Source: Methylobacterium terrae (GTDB taxonomy: Bacteria; Pseudomonadota; Alphaproteobacteria; Rhizobiales; Beijerinckiaceae). Taken from it: 64,000 bases of DNA. Made by a program: the position numbers and the translations under genes. This document shows positions 46,022 through 54,677 of this stretch, piece by piece; the stretch's first letter is position 1; the number at the start of each line of letters is the position of its first letter. The stretch is from assembly GCF_003173755.1 (NCBI RefSeq), contig NZ_CP029553.1, positions 5,708,001 through 5,772,000 of the forward strand, read 5' to 3'. The notes under the pieces are model-generated. The model saw only the letters and a program-made list of their open reading frames with translations, was not told the origin of the DNA and ran no database searches.

Positions 46022-46819
46022 TTACCGGACGTGCGGGCGGATCTCGTCCGCGCTGCACGTGTCGCGGCAGACGATTTTCAGAACCTCGAGCGTCTCCGGC
46101 TTGACGACGTAGTCCAGCGTCGCGCCGTCCGCGCGCTCCCAACGGCCGACGCAGTAGTCGGCGTAGCAGGCGCGGATCTCGGGGTATTTGCGGCAGAAGT
46201 CGCGCAAGCAGACCTCGTCCTTTGTGCGTGGGAGGGGCTTCGCCTTCGCGCCCAGAAGCTCCTGGCGGCGCTCATCGTAGTCCGCCGGGTAGGCTTGACC
46301 CTCGTAGTATTCGCCTGTGCGCAGCGGGGGCAGAATGTAGCGCGGCTGTGTCGGGTCCGGGGTGCCGGGCTTCGTCGCGACCTCGTTCGGGCGCTCGCAC
46401 AAGACCAACTTCTCGGTGTGGGGCTCGCCGCCGACGAAGCGCGTCGTATACGTCAGCGTCTTCGGGCCGGTGCGCGTCGCCGTGGCCGTCGTCTCGAAGC
46501 TCAGCGGACCGTCGCTGCCGAAGTCGCAGATGAGCGCGAGCGCGACGCCCGTGCGGTGCGGGGTCGCGCGCTTGACGCGGCAGCTCAGGTTCTCCGCCGC
46601 GCGGCCGTCCGTGACCTGCTCGTACTCCGTGATGATCGTGACGCGCTGGTCCAGGTGCGGGCAGCCCTTCGTCGAGGCGGCCCAGGTGCCGGCGATCTGC
46701 GTCAGTGGGGCGGACATCTCGGGCGCGCGTGCGGCGGCCGGCGGCCCGTCCGCCAGGAACAGGGCGGCCGTCAGCACGGGGGCGGCGTAGTAACGGGGGC
46801 GGGGGTGGGGGCGGGCCAA
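46022..46819 (-). CDS. Exported hypothetical protein, cysteine-rich
   Basis: A 265-residue protein with a Sec-type signal (YYAAPVLTAALFLADGPPAAA) and thus probably periplasmic. Mature sequence includes AGTWAASTKGCPHLDQ and a C-terminal cluster of Cys (CLRDFCRKYPEIRACYADYC, then CRDTC) able to form disulfides. No family was recognised. It is 43 bases downstream of the two-gene unit's start on the same strand, but with intervening non-coding sequence. Confidence 0.6.
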   Translation of the reverse strand: MARPHPRPRYYAAPVLTAALFLADGPPAAARAPEMSAPLTQIAGTWAASTKGCPHLDQRVTIITEYEQVTDGRAAENLSCRVKRATPHRTGVALALICDFGSDGPLSFETTATATRTGPKTLTYTTRFVGGEPHTEKLVLCERPNEVATKPGTPDPTQPRYILPPLRTGEYYEGQAYPADYDERRQELLGAKAKPLPRTKDEVCLRDFCRKYPEIRACYADYCVGRWERADGATLDYVVKPETLEVLKIVCRDTCSADEIRPHVR

Positions 46820-47180
46820 GATGCGCGGTCCTGCGTCGTCCGCTGCCGTGCTTGTCTCAGCAGGCGGAGCAGGTTGAGGGAACGAACGATGTCTGAAGGG
46901 GCTAAAGCGCGACCGCGGCGTGGCACTCGCTCGGCGTCAGCCCTGAGCAACGGATCGCCCGCAACGTGTAGTCCGTGCGGACCGTCGCAAGTTTACGCAC
47001 GGAGGTGCGGCGTGCGGCGCACAGGGCGGATGACGGGAATGGACTGGACATGACGAAGGGGTCTCGCCGAGGCTCCTGCGGAGCCGACGATATGTATTCC
47101 CGTTGACACCCCTCGGAATTTACCGCCGGACGCAGATTCCTGCCGCGGCCGGCGGTCGCACCCTAACTGGGTGGGCGCTG
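46820..47180. other. Intergenic stretch with no convincing gene
   Basis: About 360 bases between two minus-strand genes. A frame from 46890 starting MSEGAKARPRR is basic and short, and is not supported. Nothing else was recognised. Confidence 0.4.
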
Positions 47181-48224
47181 TCAGGCCGCGTCGGCGGGGC
47201 GGCGGAAGGCAGCCGTCGTGCGCCCGCCGGGGCGGCCGACCGCATAGACCTGTAGCCTGTGCTGCCCGCGCAGTTCGTCGATCACCGCCTTCAGTGCGCC
47301 GTCACGCTGATCGGCATCGAAGCCGAACACCACGAGCCGGGGCTCAATGTCGACCCGGAGCCGGCGCGCGCCGCGGGCGACCTCGTCCACCAGCGGATCA
47401 AGGGTCGGCACGGCGGCGAGGCCGCGGGCGGCACGCACCGTCCCGCGCAGGGCATCGAGGCGGACCAGGTCGCGGCACAGGGCCGGGTAGCTCTCTGCCA
47501 GCTGTTCCGCCTGCTCCGTCAACGTCGCGCGGTAGCGCGCGACCTGCGTGACGATCGCCGGAGTGGTCTTCGAACGAAGGCTCGGGTTCGCGGCGAGCTT
47601 GGCCTCGTGGAACACCAGCCACGCCTCGTCGGCCGCGCCCCGCTCCTCCAGGCTCGCGACGTCGAGCCGATCCTGGCGGGTCTGAGCCGGAGCTGGGGTG
47701 GCCGCGGCTTCTGTGTCCGGCGCCAGGAGCATGGCGTCCGCTTCCGCGCCCTCCCGCTCGGCGGACGCAGCCTCCACCGATGCGCCGGTGAGCGCGATCT
47801 CGACATCGACGACGTTCGGGCTGGCCTTCACCAGCGCGTGCACGCCCGCCTTCTCCAGGCCGGAGAGCGCGGCGGCGGCCCGCTTCATCTCGGCCAGCGT
47901 GCTGGGCCCCTCGTAGCGCGTCCACACCGCCGTGCTTGGGTCGAGCGCGAAGCCCCCGTCCTGGCCGAGCTGGGTTAGCGCCTGACGCTGGCGTACGAGG
48001 TACTTCACGTGTGTCTCGGCCGCGACACCACCGCCGGCCGGCGTGACCCGGAACAGCGACGCGCCACGGTAATAGACGTTGTGCGAGCGGTCGCGCACCG
48101 CCAGCAGCAGGTCCGGGTCGGCGAGAACATCGGCCCACCAGCCGCCATTCGGCGCAGTCGCGAGGGCTTCGAGCGCCGCGAGGAACGGCTCGCCCAGGGC
48201 CTTATAGGATATTGTCTCGCTCAT
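47181..48224 (-). CDS. PD-(D/E)XK nuclease-like protein, partner of RNase J-like protein
   Basis: A 347-residue protein. Residues 30-80 (DRSHNVYYRGASLFRV, THVKYLVRQR) form a conserved-looking N-terminal domain. The nuclease core is seen as Asp188 (RLDVASL), Glu207-x-Lys209 (LVFHEAKLAAN) and Gln227-x3-Tyr231 (TQVARYRATL), the order Asp, E-x-K, QxxxY of RecB-like PD-(D/E)XK enzymes. The C-terminus has LVVFGFDADQRDGALK, a segment shared with uncharacterised relatives. The ATG overlaps the stop of the upstream beta-CASP gene by four bases, so the two are translationally coupled. Confidence 0.65.
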   Translation of the reverse strand: MSETISYKALGEPFLAALEALATAPNGGWWADVLADPDLLLAVRDRSHNVYYRGASLFRVTPAGGGVAAETHVKYLVRQRQALTQLGQDGGFALDPSTAVWTRYEGPSTLAEMKRAAAALSGLEKAGVHALVKASPNVVDVEIALTGASVEAASAEREGAEADAMLLAPDTEAAATPAPAQTRQDRLDVASLEERGAADEAWLVFHEAKLAANPSLRSKTTPAIVTQVARYRATLTEQAEQLAESYPALCRDLVRLDALRGTVRAARGLAAVPTLDPLVDEVARGARRLRVDIEPRLVVFGFDADQRDGALKAVIDELRGQHRLQVYAVGRPGGRTTAAFRRPADAA

Positions 48225-49471
48225 GCCGTCGTGTCCCACCACTGTCCGTCCTCCTTGATGTCGACGCTGGCGCCGAACAGCGCTGGGAAGCGCTGCGGCT
48301 CGAAGGTGTGAATGGGCACGAGCCGCCGAGGCGCGATCGCTGCCACCAGGCGCTTGAGGTCTGGGATGCTGGCGTGGCCCGAGGTGTGAGCGTGGGTCAG
48401 CGGGATGTCGCGGGTGGCAAGGTCGGCGGCGAGCGCCTTCCCGCGGGGCTGCCGGAGGTAGCCGTCCCACTGTGACCAGATCGCCTCGGCGCCCGCGAGG
48501 CAGCCGGTCCGGTCGAGGTCCAGTAGCAGGGAGTGGCGGAACAGCACCGCCGCCCGGGGCGCGAGCGCCGCGAGGTGCTTCGCGTAGATGCGCTGCTGGC
48601 CGTGCCGCGCGAGCAGGTCGAAGCGGCTGGTGCGCTTGACGCGCACGCGCTGGTGGTGCGGGACGAAGACCGCAACGTTTGGCCAGTCGGATTGCGGGAT
48701 GCTGGGGTGGCCGGTCGCGGCCAGGATCTCGGCGGCGTAGAGGTCGAGGATCAGCGTGCGGTCAGTGCGCTTGCAAGCGCGGTAGAGCGAGACGACGCGG
48801 TCGATGTTCTGGGCGGAAGCCGCGACGAGGGCCAGGCCCGTCATCTCGCGGAACCGCGCGACGAAGCGGTCCTCGATCTCGCTCTCGGTCGGGAAAAGCC
48901 GCTCGGCGTCGAGGCGGCCGAGGCTCGATCCTTCCATGAGGAGGGCGTCGATGGCGCGCGGCGGGCTGCGGACCAGACGCTCGAAGAGGGCGCCCTTGCG
49001 TCCGTGCGCGCGCAGGTCGCCGGAATAGAGCAGCCGCTGCCCGCCAGCTTCTACGAGGAGCGCGTAAGCGTCGAAGGCGGAGTGGTCGACGAGGATCGGG
49101 GTGACGGTGAACGGGCCGAAGGTGAGGGACTGGCCGTGGCCGAAGGTCACCGTGTTGGGTGGTACCCAGGTGTCGGGCACGAAGGTCGCGGCTGCCTGGA
49201 GGATGCGGAGTGTCGCCGCGCCGAGCGCAACCGGTAGGTCGGGACCGGCGAGGTGGCTCAGCCCGACATGGTCGCGGTGGCCGTGGCTGAGAATGAGCGC
49301 GAGGAGATCGCCGCTGCCGTCGAGTCCTTCGACCGGTGGGTGACAGGTCGCGTCGTTTGCCGTGGCGTCGAGGGGCAGGCCGAGGTCGAGGAGGAGCCGG
49401 GCTCCGTCGTGGGCGACCTCAACGCAGGAGCCCCCGATCTCCTTTGTCCCACGGTGAACACAGACCCGCAT
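48221..49471 (-). CDS. RNase J-like beta-CASP metallo-beta-lactamase nuclease
   Basis: A 416-residue protein. The zinc motif LSHGHRDHVG (His63, His65, Asp67, His68), a second metal region (PILVDHSAFDAYALL, LLYSGDLRAHGRKGALF), then a beta-CASP insert, HTSGHASIPDLKRLV (motif B-like) and RRLVPIHTFEPQRF (motif C His) match RNase J/CPSF-73-type nucleases. It lacks the RNase J C-terminal domain, so it is shorter than housekeeping RNase J (about 550). ATG 49471 (MRVCVHRGTKEIGGSC) is preferred to 49507. It is the first gene of a two-gene operon, divergent from an XRE regulator. Confidence 0.85.
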   Translation of the reverse strand: MRVCVHRGTKEIGGSCVEVAHDGARLLLDLGLPLDATANDATCHPPVEGLDGSGDLLALILSHGHRDHVGLSHLAGPDLPVALGAATLRILQAAATFVPDTWVPPNTVTFGHGQSLTFGPFTVTPILVDHSAFDAYALLVEAGGQRLLYSGDLRAHGRKGALFERLVRSPPRAIDALLMEGSSLGRLDAERLFPTESEIEDRFVARFREMTGLALVAASAQNIDRVVSLYRACKRTDRTLILDLYAAEILAATGHPSIPQSDWPNVAVFVPHHQRVRVKRTSRFDLLARHGQQRIYAKHLAALAPRAAVLFRHSLLLDLDRTGCLAGAEAIWSQWDGYLRQPRGKALAADLATRDIPLTHAHTSGHASIPDLKRLVAAIAPRRLVPIHTFEPQRFPALFGASVDIKEDGQWWDTTA

Positions 49472-49587
49472 CTGCGCGTACGCCAATTTCGTGTCTGTGC
49501 GCTGCAAACGAACCGCACTTCGTTCGCGGCATAAGAGGCAAAGCCGCCTTCGTGGTCAAGCCTGTCTGACGAAGCCAGCGTTCGGGC

Positions 49588-49938
49588 ATGACGGTCGATT
49601 TGAAGAAAAGCGTTGGGCTGAAGGTGCGCATCGCCCGCCAGCGGCAGAAGCTCACTCAGGAGGAGCTTGGTGCCCGGATCGGGCGGACGCCAGAGAGCAT
49701 TTCGAACATCGAGCGCGGCTTGCAGCTGCCGAGCATCGAGACTCTCGTAGAGTTGGGGCAGGCACTCGGCATCCCGGCCAGTGAGCTGCTCGAAGGCGTT
49801 GGGGCGCCAGGGATCCAGCACTCCCCCAGGCGGCTCGAGCTGGAGCTTCGCTTACGCGATATCACCCGAACACTCAGTGATCGGGCGCTCGCGGTTGCCG
49901 TGGCTCAAGTCGATGTCCTGCTGCAGGAGCAGATTTGA
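49588..49938 (+). CDS. XRE-family transcriptional regulator
   Basis: A 116-residue protein with a Cro/C1-type helix-turn-helix in residues 12-66 (LTQEELGARIGRTPESISNIERGLQLPSIETLVELG) and a short helical C-terminus that probably dimerises. It is divergent from the RNase J-like/PD-(D/E)XK operon, separated by 116 bases, and is the likely repressor of that cassette, as is common in defence modules. It lies 175 bases before tRNA-Ser. Confidence 0.85.
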   Translation: MTVDLKKSVGLKVRIARQRQKLTQEELGARIGRTPESISNIERGLQLPSIETLVELGQALGIPASELLEGVGAPGIQHSPRRLELELRLRDITRTLSDRALAVAVAQVDVLLQEQI

Positions 49939-50112
49939 GCGTGGGCTCAGCGACCGGCGCGGGTGGGAAACGAGCTTCACATCCAGCCACAGTTCGACCG
50001 GGTGGGTCCGCGGACGTCCGCTGATATCCACTCAAGCTGTTGGGGCCTGAGTTGGGGCCGACAGTCCAGCGTTTGAAATAACTCTTGCTTCTCAGGTGCT
50101 TAGAGAAAGTGC

Positions 50113-50202
50113 TGGCGGAAGGGGTGGGATTCGAACCCACGGTGGAGTCGCCCCCACGGCGGTTTTCAAGACCGCTGCCTTAAACCACTCGGCCACCCTT
50201 CC
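50113..50202 (-). tRNA. tRNA-Ser (anticodon TGA)
   Basis: The minus strand from 50202 reads GGAAGGGTGGCCGAGTGG, with a 7-bp acceptor stem (GGAAGGG/CCCTTCC), anticodon loop CTTGAAA giving TGA, a long variable arm (class II), a GGTTCGAATCC T arm, discriminator G, and encoded CCA. The gene is intact, with the phage-like element on its 5' side. Confidence 0.95.
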
Positions 50203-50280
50203 AAGCCTTTGACAGGGCTTGGCTTTTCGCCTCGCCGCGGTAGCCCCGAAAATCCGGATTGCTACCGCTTTGCTACCCTT

Positions 50281-51438
50281 TCATCGGGCATTCCTCTCTA
50301 TGGCCTCTCGGAGCGCGACGTCAACCTTCGCGGCCGCGTCGGCCTGCATCCCCGGCAGCACGTGGCTGTAGAGGTCGAGGGTGATCCCGACGCTCGAGTG
50401 GCCCAACCGCTCCTGCGCGATCTTTGGGTGGACCCCACCGGCGAGGAGATGGGTCGCGTGGCTGTGGCGCAGGTCGTGGAAGCGGACCCGCGGCAGGTCC
50501 TTCGCCTGAGCCAGGATCCGCACGAACTCGTGCGTCAGGCTGTTCGGCTGCACGGGGGAGCCGTCGGCCTGCGCGAAGACGTGCGTCGCCTGGGTGATCT
50601 TCACTCCGACCAGCAGCAGCTCCTCGGCCTGCGCGACGCGGTGGCGCCGCAGCTCGTCGACCGCCAGCGACGGCAGGGCGACCACGCGGGCGCGCCCGTT
50701 CTTGGTCTCCTTCAGGCGCACCCCGGATCGGGTCTGCTCCGAGCTCGTCGCGATCGACAGCTGCCCCTTCTCGAGGTCGACCGCGCCCCAGGTCAGAGCC
50801 GTCACCTCCCCTCGCCTCAGGCCGCAGGTCACGCCCAGGAGCACGGGCGTGAACATGCGGGTCGGCTGGAAGTGTGCCAGGAGGCGCGCGGTCTCGGCGG
50901 CGTCGAAGGCCTTCATCGCCTGCCGTTCGACCTTCGGCGGCTTCACCAAGTCGGCTGGATTGTGATTCAGCAGCCGCCAGCGCACCGCCTGCTCCAGCGC
51001 CTGGCGCAGGATGCGGTGCATGTGGTGGACGGTGCGCGGGGCCAAACCCCCCTTCCCGTTCCGCCGCCCACTGGTCAACGCCTTCGCGTAGGCCGTGGAG
51101 ATCTGCTCCGGCCGGAGCTTCGTCAGCGCGGCTTGGCCGAGGAGCGGCGTCAGGTTCTTGCGGGCGATCTCGGTGTAACGCTCGTGGCTGCGCGGAGCGA
51201 CCTGCGAGCGCATGTGATCGAGCCAGCGTTCCAGGAACTCAGCGACCGTTGCCTTGGCTGGCTCGAGGTAGGCGCCCGAATCCATTTCCGCGATGAGGCG
51301 GGCGCATTCCCGCTGCGCCTCGCGTTTCGTGCCGGCGAAGGAATGCCACTTCCGACGGCGCTCACCGGTCTCAGGGTCCCGCAGGTCGAGGATGATTGCC
51401 CAGCGTCCGGGCGAGCGCTCGCGGATGTGGCCCTTCAT
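50281..51438 (-). CDS. Tyrosine site-specific integrase
   Basis: A 385-residue phage integrase with an arm-binding N-terminus, a SAM-like core-binding domain (about 60-150) and the catalytic domain. Arg in GLRRGEVTALTW, His-x-x-Arg in HDLRHSHATHLL, His in RLGHSSVGITLDLYSHV and the Tyr nucleophile in the same stretch are all present. It faces the tRNA-Ser gene 78 bases away, implying integration near that tRNA. The repeated GCTACC words just after its stop (around 50260-50276) may be part of the attachment region. Its ATG overlaps the stop of the RHH gene. Confidence 0.93.
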   Translation of the reverse strand: MKGHIRERSPGRWAIILDLRDPETGERRRKWHSFAGTKREAQRECARLIAEMDSGAYLEPAKATVAEFLERWLDHMRSQVAPRSHERYTEIARKNLTPLLGQAALTKLRPEQISTAYAKALTSGRRNGKGGLAPRTVHHMHRILRQALEQAVRWRLLNHNPADLVKPPKVERQAMKAFDAAETARLLAHFQPTRMFTPVLLGVTCGLRRGEVTALTWGAVDLEKGQLSIATSSEQTRSGVRLKETKNGRARVVALPSLAVDELRRHRVAQAEELLLVGVKITQATHVFAQADGSPVQPNSLTHEFVRILAQAKDLPRVRFHDLRHSHATHLLAGGVHPKIAQERLGHSSVGITLDLYSHVLPGMQADAAAKVDVALREAIERNAR

Positions 51439-52091
51439 TTCGATGTTTGTCCTTCAGCTGCATCGCCACTGTTGCGGCGATCGGCCTCCTCCGCATCTTT
51501 GATTCGGCGATCCCAATCTTCAAGCGAAGGCGCATCAAACAAGACGCGCTGCAGCGCGCGCGGGGCATCCTCTCCAAGTTTGCGCTTGATAGATGCTAAC
51601 ACATGGTCTGTGTCAGATCCTTCGTTGATAGGCAAATCTGGGTTGGCCAAATATATGCTTTCAAGTGTTGTCACCGCAACATGCGTCTGCCAGAAATTAT
51701 TGGCCTCTTTTTTCTTATTGGTAGTCTGCGGTGCCGGTCCAGGTCTCAACGCTTCGAGCACGCCATTTACTATCTTCAACGTTGCATCAAAGGCTTCGGG
51801 GTCATTTCTCCATCTCTCTCCCTCTTGGTGCGTGATTTGAGCGTTATTGATTGCTAACGCAATCATCCGCATCAGCCAGAAATTTTCAACGCTTCCGAAC
51901 GCATATTCCATGCGATCTTCAAGGCGAAAACTATCGCTTAAACGGCGCTCTACTTCTTGAGAAAGCGATCTTCCATTGCTTTCAGCTGATTCTGCCAGCC
52001 TATCTCTTAGTTCTGGTCTGATGCGCGTTGTGAATACGGCGCTCTTTCCTTTGAATTCGCCGCTCGGTGGGCGTCCGCGAGAACCTGCCAT
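51435..52091 (-). CDS. Arc-like ribbon-helix-helix protein with C-terminal helical domain
   Basis: A 218-residue protein when started at ATG 52091 (MAGSRGRPPSGEFKGK). Residues 15-60 (SAVFTTRIRPELRDRLAESAESNGRSLSQEVERRL) form an Arc/Mnt-type DNA-binding fold. A helical C-terminal region follows (VENFWLMRMIALAINNAQ). It overlaps the integrase start by four bases, so it probably regulates or cooperates with integration. Base composition is less GC-rich than the core genome. Confidence 0.7.
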   Translation of the reverse strand: MAGSRGRPPSGEFKGKSAVFTTRIRPELRDRLAESAESNGRSLSQEVERRLSDSFRLEDRMEYAFGSVENFWLMRMIALAINNAQITHQEGERWRNDPEAFDATLKIVNGVLEALRPGPAPQTTNKKKEANNFWQTHVAVTTLESIYLANPDLPINEGSDTDHVLASIKRKLGEDAPRALQRVLFDAPSLEDWDRRIKDAEEADRRNSGDAAEGQTSK

Positions 52092-52196
52092 AGCGCACTC
52101 CAATTTGTCTTCGCATTTGTAGTCGCACCGCTTGTGATCGTCAACGACGCAGCGATATTGTCTGCGCATAGCGAAGCCAAAAAGGGATGCGCTGGT

Positions 52197-52409
52197 ATGA
52201 AGCCGAACCAGATCGAGAGACCCGGTTGCCGGACAATCACCATCGAAGAAGCGGGAAGGCAGTTGGGCTTGAGCCGCAACAGCGCCTACCAGGCGGCTGG
52301 CAGGGGTGAGATTCCGACGATCCGGATCGGCCGCCGGCTGCTGGTGCCGCTCATCGCGTTCGAGCGGATGCTGGATCAGGCCACCGTCGTGAAAACGGAG
52401 GCCGCGTAA
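52197..52409 (+). CDS. Excisionase-like helix-turn-helix protein
   Basis: A 70-residue protein with a MerR/Xis-type helix-turn-helix: TITIEEAGRQLGLSRNSAYQAAGRGEIPTIRIGRRLLVP, here trimmed to its order of helix, turn, helix and wing. It would act as the directionality factor of the integrase or as an early regulator. ATG 52197 is used; it is divergent from the integrase operon and starts the rightward early operon. Confidence 0.78.
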   Translation: MKPNQIERPGCRTITIEEAGRQLGLSRNSAYQAAGRGEIPTIRIGRRLLVPLIAFERMLDQATVVKTEAA

Positions 52410-52414
52410 TCAGC

Positions 52415-52618
52415 ATGGCCCGAAACGTCGAAAGCCGAGGCGCTGGCGGGCGCACTCGGCTCTCGGGAAATGTCGTCTTGCAGGCCGACACCCGGGATAT
52501 ATCGCAGAGCCCCACTGATTTCCAGATGCGGCGACTGCTCTCCCGCTTCGACCTCTCGCCCGAACGTGCTCGCGCTATTGCCGAGCTCGCATTCGCCACG
52601 ACCCGGGGGCGCGCATGA
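52415..52618 (+). CDS. Hypothetical phage early protein
   Basis: A 67-residue protein starting MARNVESRGAGGRTRLSG and containing a helix (LLSRFDLSPERARAIAELAF). No domain recognised. It lies 5 bases after the excisionase-like gene and overlaps the next start by four bases, so it belongs to the early operon. Confidence 0.6.
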   Translation: MARNVESRGAGGRTRLSGNVVLQADTRDISQSPTDFQMRRLLSRFDLSPERARAIAELAFATTRGRA

Positions 52619-52887
52619 GCGCTCCCATCCCTAAGCCCGACCCCTTCCAGGATCTCGCTCACGGCAGCCTCGAGATGATGCGCGCCTGCATCGGAGAGAC
52701 GGTCGCCGGGGCTGCCATTCATGCCGACTTGGCGGCGACCTATGCCGGTATTCAGGACGACGTCGGCCTGGATTACGCGCTCCGCTGCCTCGTCGCCGAC
52801 GTCCGCGTCGCCGTCAGCCTCCTGGCTCACCTGAAAGAGCAGAAGGCCACCGAGCGAGTTCGGGCCGCTGCTGAGGAGTTGCGATGA
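52615..52887 (+). CDS. Hypothetical phage early protein
   Basis: A 90-residue helical protein (FQDLAHGSLEMMRACIGETV, LLAHLKEQKATERVRAAAEE). No domain recognised. It overlaps its neighbours by four bases on both sides (ATGA), so its translation is coupled to that of the DUF927 gene. Confidence 0.65.
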   Translation: MSAPIPKPDPFQDLAHGSLEMMRACIGETVAGAAIHADLAATYAGIQDDVGLDYALRCLVADVRVAVSLLAHLKEQKATERVRAAAEELR

Positions 52888-54677
52888 CCGACGATCCGTT
52901 CGCGGCAGAGATGGCGCGCCTCGGGCCCGTCGATCTTGATGGGGCGCCTGAGGCCCCTCAACGGCAGGAGGCGACCGGCATTCGGTGGCCGAACGGCTTT
53001 CGGATGCGCTCCTCCGGTCTTTGGTTCGATCCGGCCGGGGACGAGGAGCCGATGAGGCTGTCTGGTCCATTCCGGGTCCCAGGTCTCGCCCGCGATCCGG
53101 CCGGCGCCGGATGGGCGGTCACTATCGAGTGGCAGGACCGAGATGAGCGTCGCCACCGCGGCTTCATCTCCCATGCTGACCTCATCGGCGACGGTACCGA
53201 GTGGCTGCGGCCGCTCGTGGATGCCGGCCTTCCCATCTCGATTGGCCGCAAGCCGCTCGGCCTGCTTAAGCGCGCCTTGTACGAACTGGACTGCCAGGCT
53301 CGTGTCCGGCTCGTTCGTCGCTCCGGCTGGTTCAACAGCGTGTTCGTGCTGCCGGCGCGAACGATCGGCACAGCCGACGGCGAAGAGGTGATTTTCGAAG
53401 GCCGCGTGGATGCTGCGCGCTACGCCGAGGCGGGGGCCCTCGAGGAGTGGGTCTCAGCCGTCGCTGCCCCAGCGGCCGGCAACTCGCGCCTGCTCCTCGC
53501 GCTGTCGGTTGCCTTCGCCGGTCCGATCGCCGACCTGCTGCAGGACGAAGGCGGCGGGGTAAATCTCAAAGGCCCGTCGTCGGTTGGCAAGTCGACCCTG
53601 CTGGTGGCAGCCGGCAGCGTGTGGGGTGGCGGCGCCCGCTCCGGCTTCGTCCAGACCTGGAGGGCGACGGGCAACGGGCTCGAGAGCGTCGCGAAGGCGC
53701 ATTCCGGCACGGTGCTGATTCTGGATGAGCTCGGCGAGCTGGAAGCCCGGGAAGCCGGCTCGACGGCGTACCTGTTGGTCAACGGCCAGGGTAAGGCGCG
53801 AGCGACGAAGGAAGCCGAGCTGCGCGCCCGGCACGAGTGGCGCGTGATGCTCCTCTCGGCCGGCGAGGTTGGGTTGGCCGACAAGATCAGCGAGACGGGC
53901 AAGCGGGCGCGGGCCGGGCAGCTGGTGCGCCTCGTCGACGTTCCGGCGGATGCCGGGCACGGGCTCGGCATCTTTGATCACACCAGCGGCGGTGAGCCTG
54001 CGGCCTTCGCCAATGGCATCAAGGCTGCGGCCCTCCGGTCATACGGCACGGCCGGTCCGAGCTTCGTGGAGGCGCTGGCCCGAAACCCGGATGGCACCGC
54101 ATCGGCCGCCCGTAGGATGATCGCCGAGGTGACGAAGCGGCTGCTGGCGGACCTACCCGAAGCGGATGGCCAGGCATCCCGATCCGCGCATCGCTTCGCT
54201 CTGATTGCGGTTGCCGGCGAGATGGCGCGCGTCGCGCTGCAACTGCCCTGGGCTGAAGGCGAGGTCGAGCGGGCCATCCGGATATGCTTCGACGCCTGGC
54301 GCTCCGCACGCGGTGGTGACGGTCCCGGAGAGTTGGTGGCGGCCCTGGACGCGATCCGGTCCGCGATCGAGCGGCACGGCGAAGCGCGCTTCCGCAACCT
54401 GGAGGGTGTCGAGCCGAGTTCGGCGCCCATCCGTGATCTGCTCGGGTACCGGCTGAGCCGAGACGGAGTGCTCGTCTATGCCTTTACGGCGACGGGTTGG
54501 AGCGAAACGCTGGCCGGTGTCGCCGACCCCAAGAGCGTCGTCGGCATGCTGTTCGAACGCGGGCTGCTGCTCACCGGCAAGGATCGGACCCACCGCCATT
54601 TCGTGAAGGTGGATGGCCGCTCGGTGCCGACCTACGCGGTGCGGGCGAGCGCCCTCTTCGATGCGGAGGCACCGTGA
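52884..54677 (+). CDS. DUF927-domain replicative ATPase/primase-associated protein
   Basis: A 597-residue protein with the DUF927 arrangement. The N-terminal part contains GLWFDPAGDEEPMRLSGPF; the ATPase core has Walker A GPSSVGKSTLLVAAGSVWG, the following QTWRATGNGLESVA motif, Walker B GTVLILDELGELE and the sensor region WRVMLLSAGEVGLADK. DUF927 proteins accompany primases and helicases of prophages and mobile islands and probably unwind DNA at the element's origin. The next gene contains an iteron-like array, consistent with an adjacent origin. No primase active-site motif was seen. Confidence 0.85.
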   Translation: MTDDPFAAEMARLGPVDLDGAPEAPQRQEATGIRWPNGFRMRSSGLWFDPAGDEEPMRLSGPFRVPGLARDPAGAGWAVTIEWQDRDERRHRGFISHADLIGDGTEWLRPLVDAGLPISIGRKPLGLLKRALYELDCQARVRLVRRSGWFNSVFVLPARTIGTADGEEVIFEGRVDAARYAEAGALEEWVSAVAAPAAGNSRLLLALSVAFAGPIADLLQDEGGGVNLKGPSSVGKSTLLVAAGSVWGGGARSGFVQTWRATGNGLESVAKAHSGTVLILDELGELEAREAGSTAYLLVNGQGKARATKEAELRARHEWRVMLLSAGEVGLADKISETGKRARAGQLVRLVDVPADAGHGLGIFDHTSGGEPAAFANGIKAAALRSYGTAGPSFVEALARNPDGTASAARRMIAEVTKRLLADLPEADGQASRSAHRFALIAVAGEMARVALQLPWAEGEVERAIRICFDAWRSARGGDGPGELVAALDAIRSAIERHGEARFRNLEGVEPSSAPIRDLLGYRLSRDGVLVYAFTATGWSETLAGVADPKSVVGMLFERGLLLTGKDRTHRHFVKVDGRSVPTYAVRASALFDAEAP

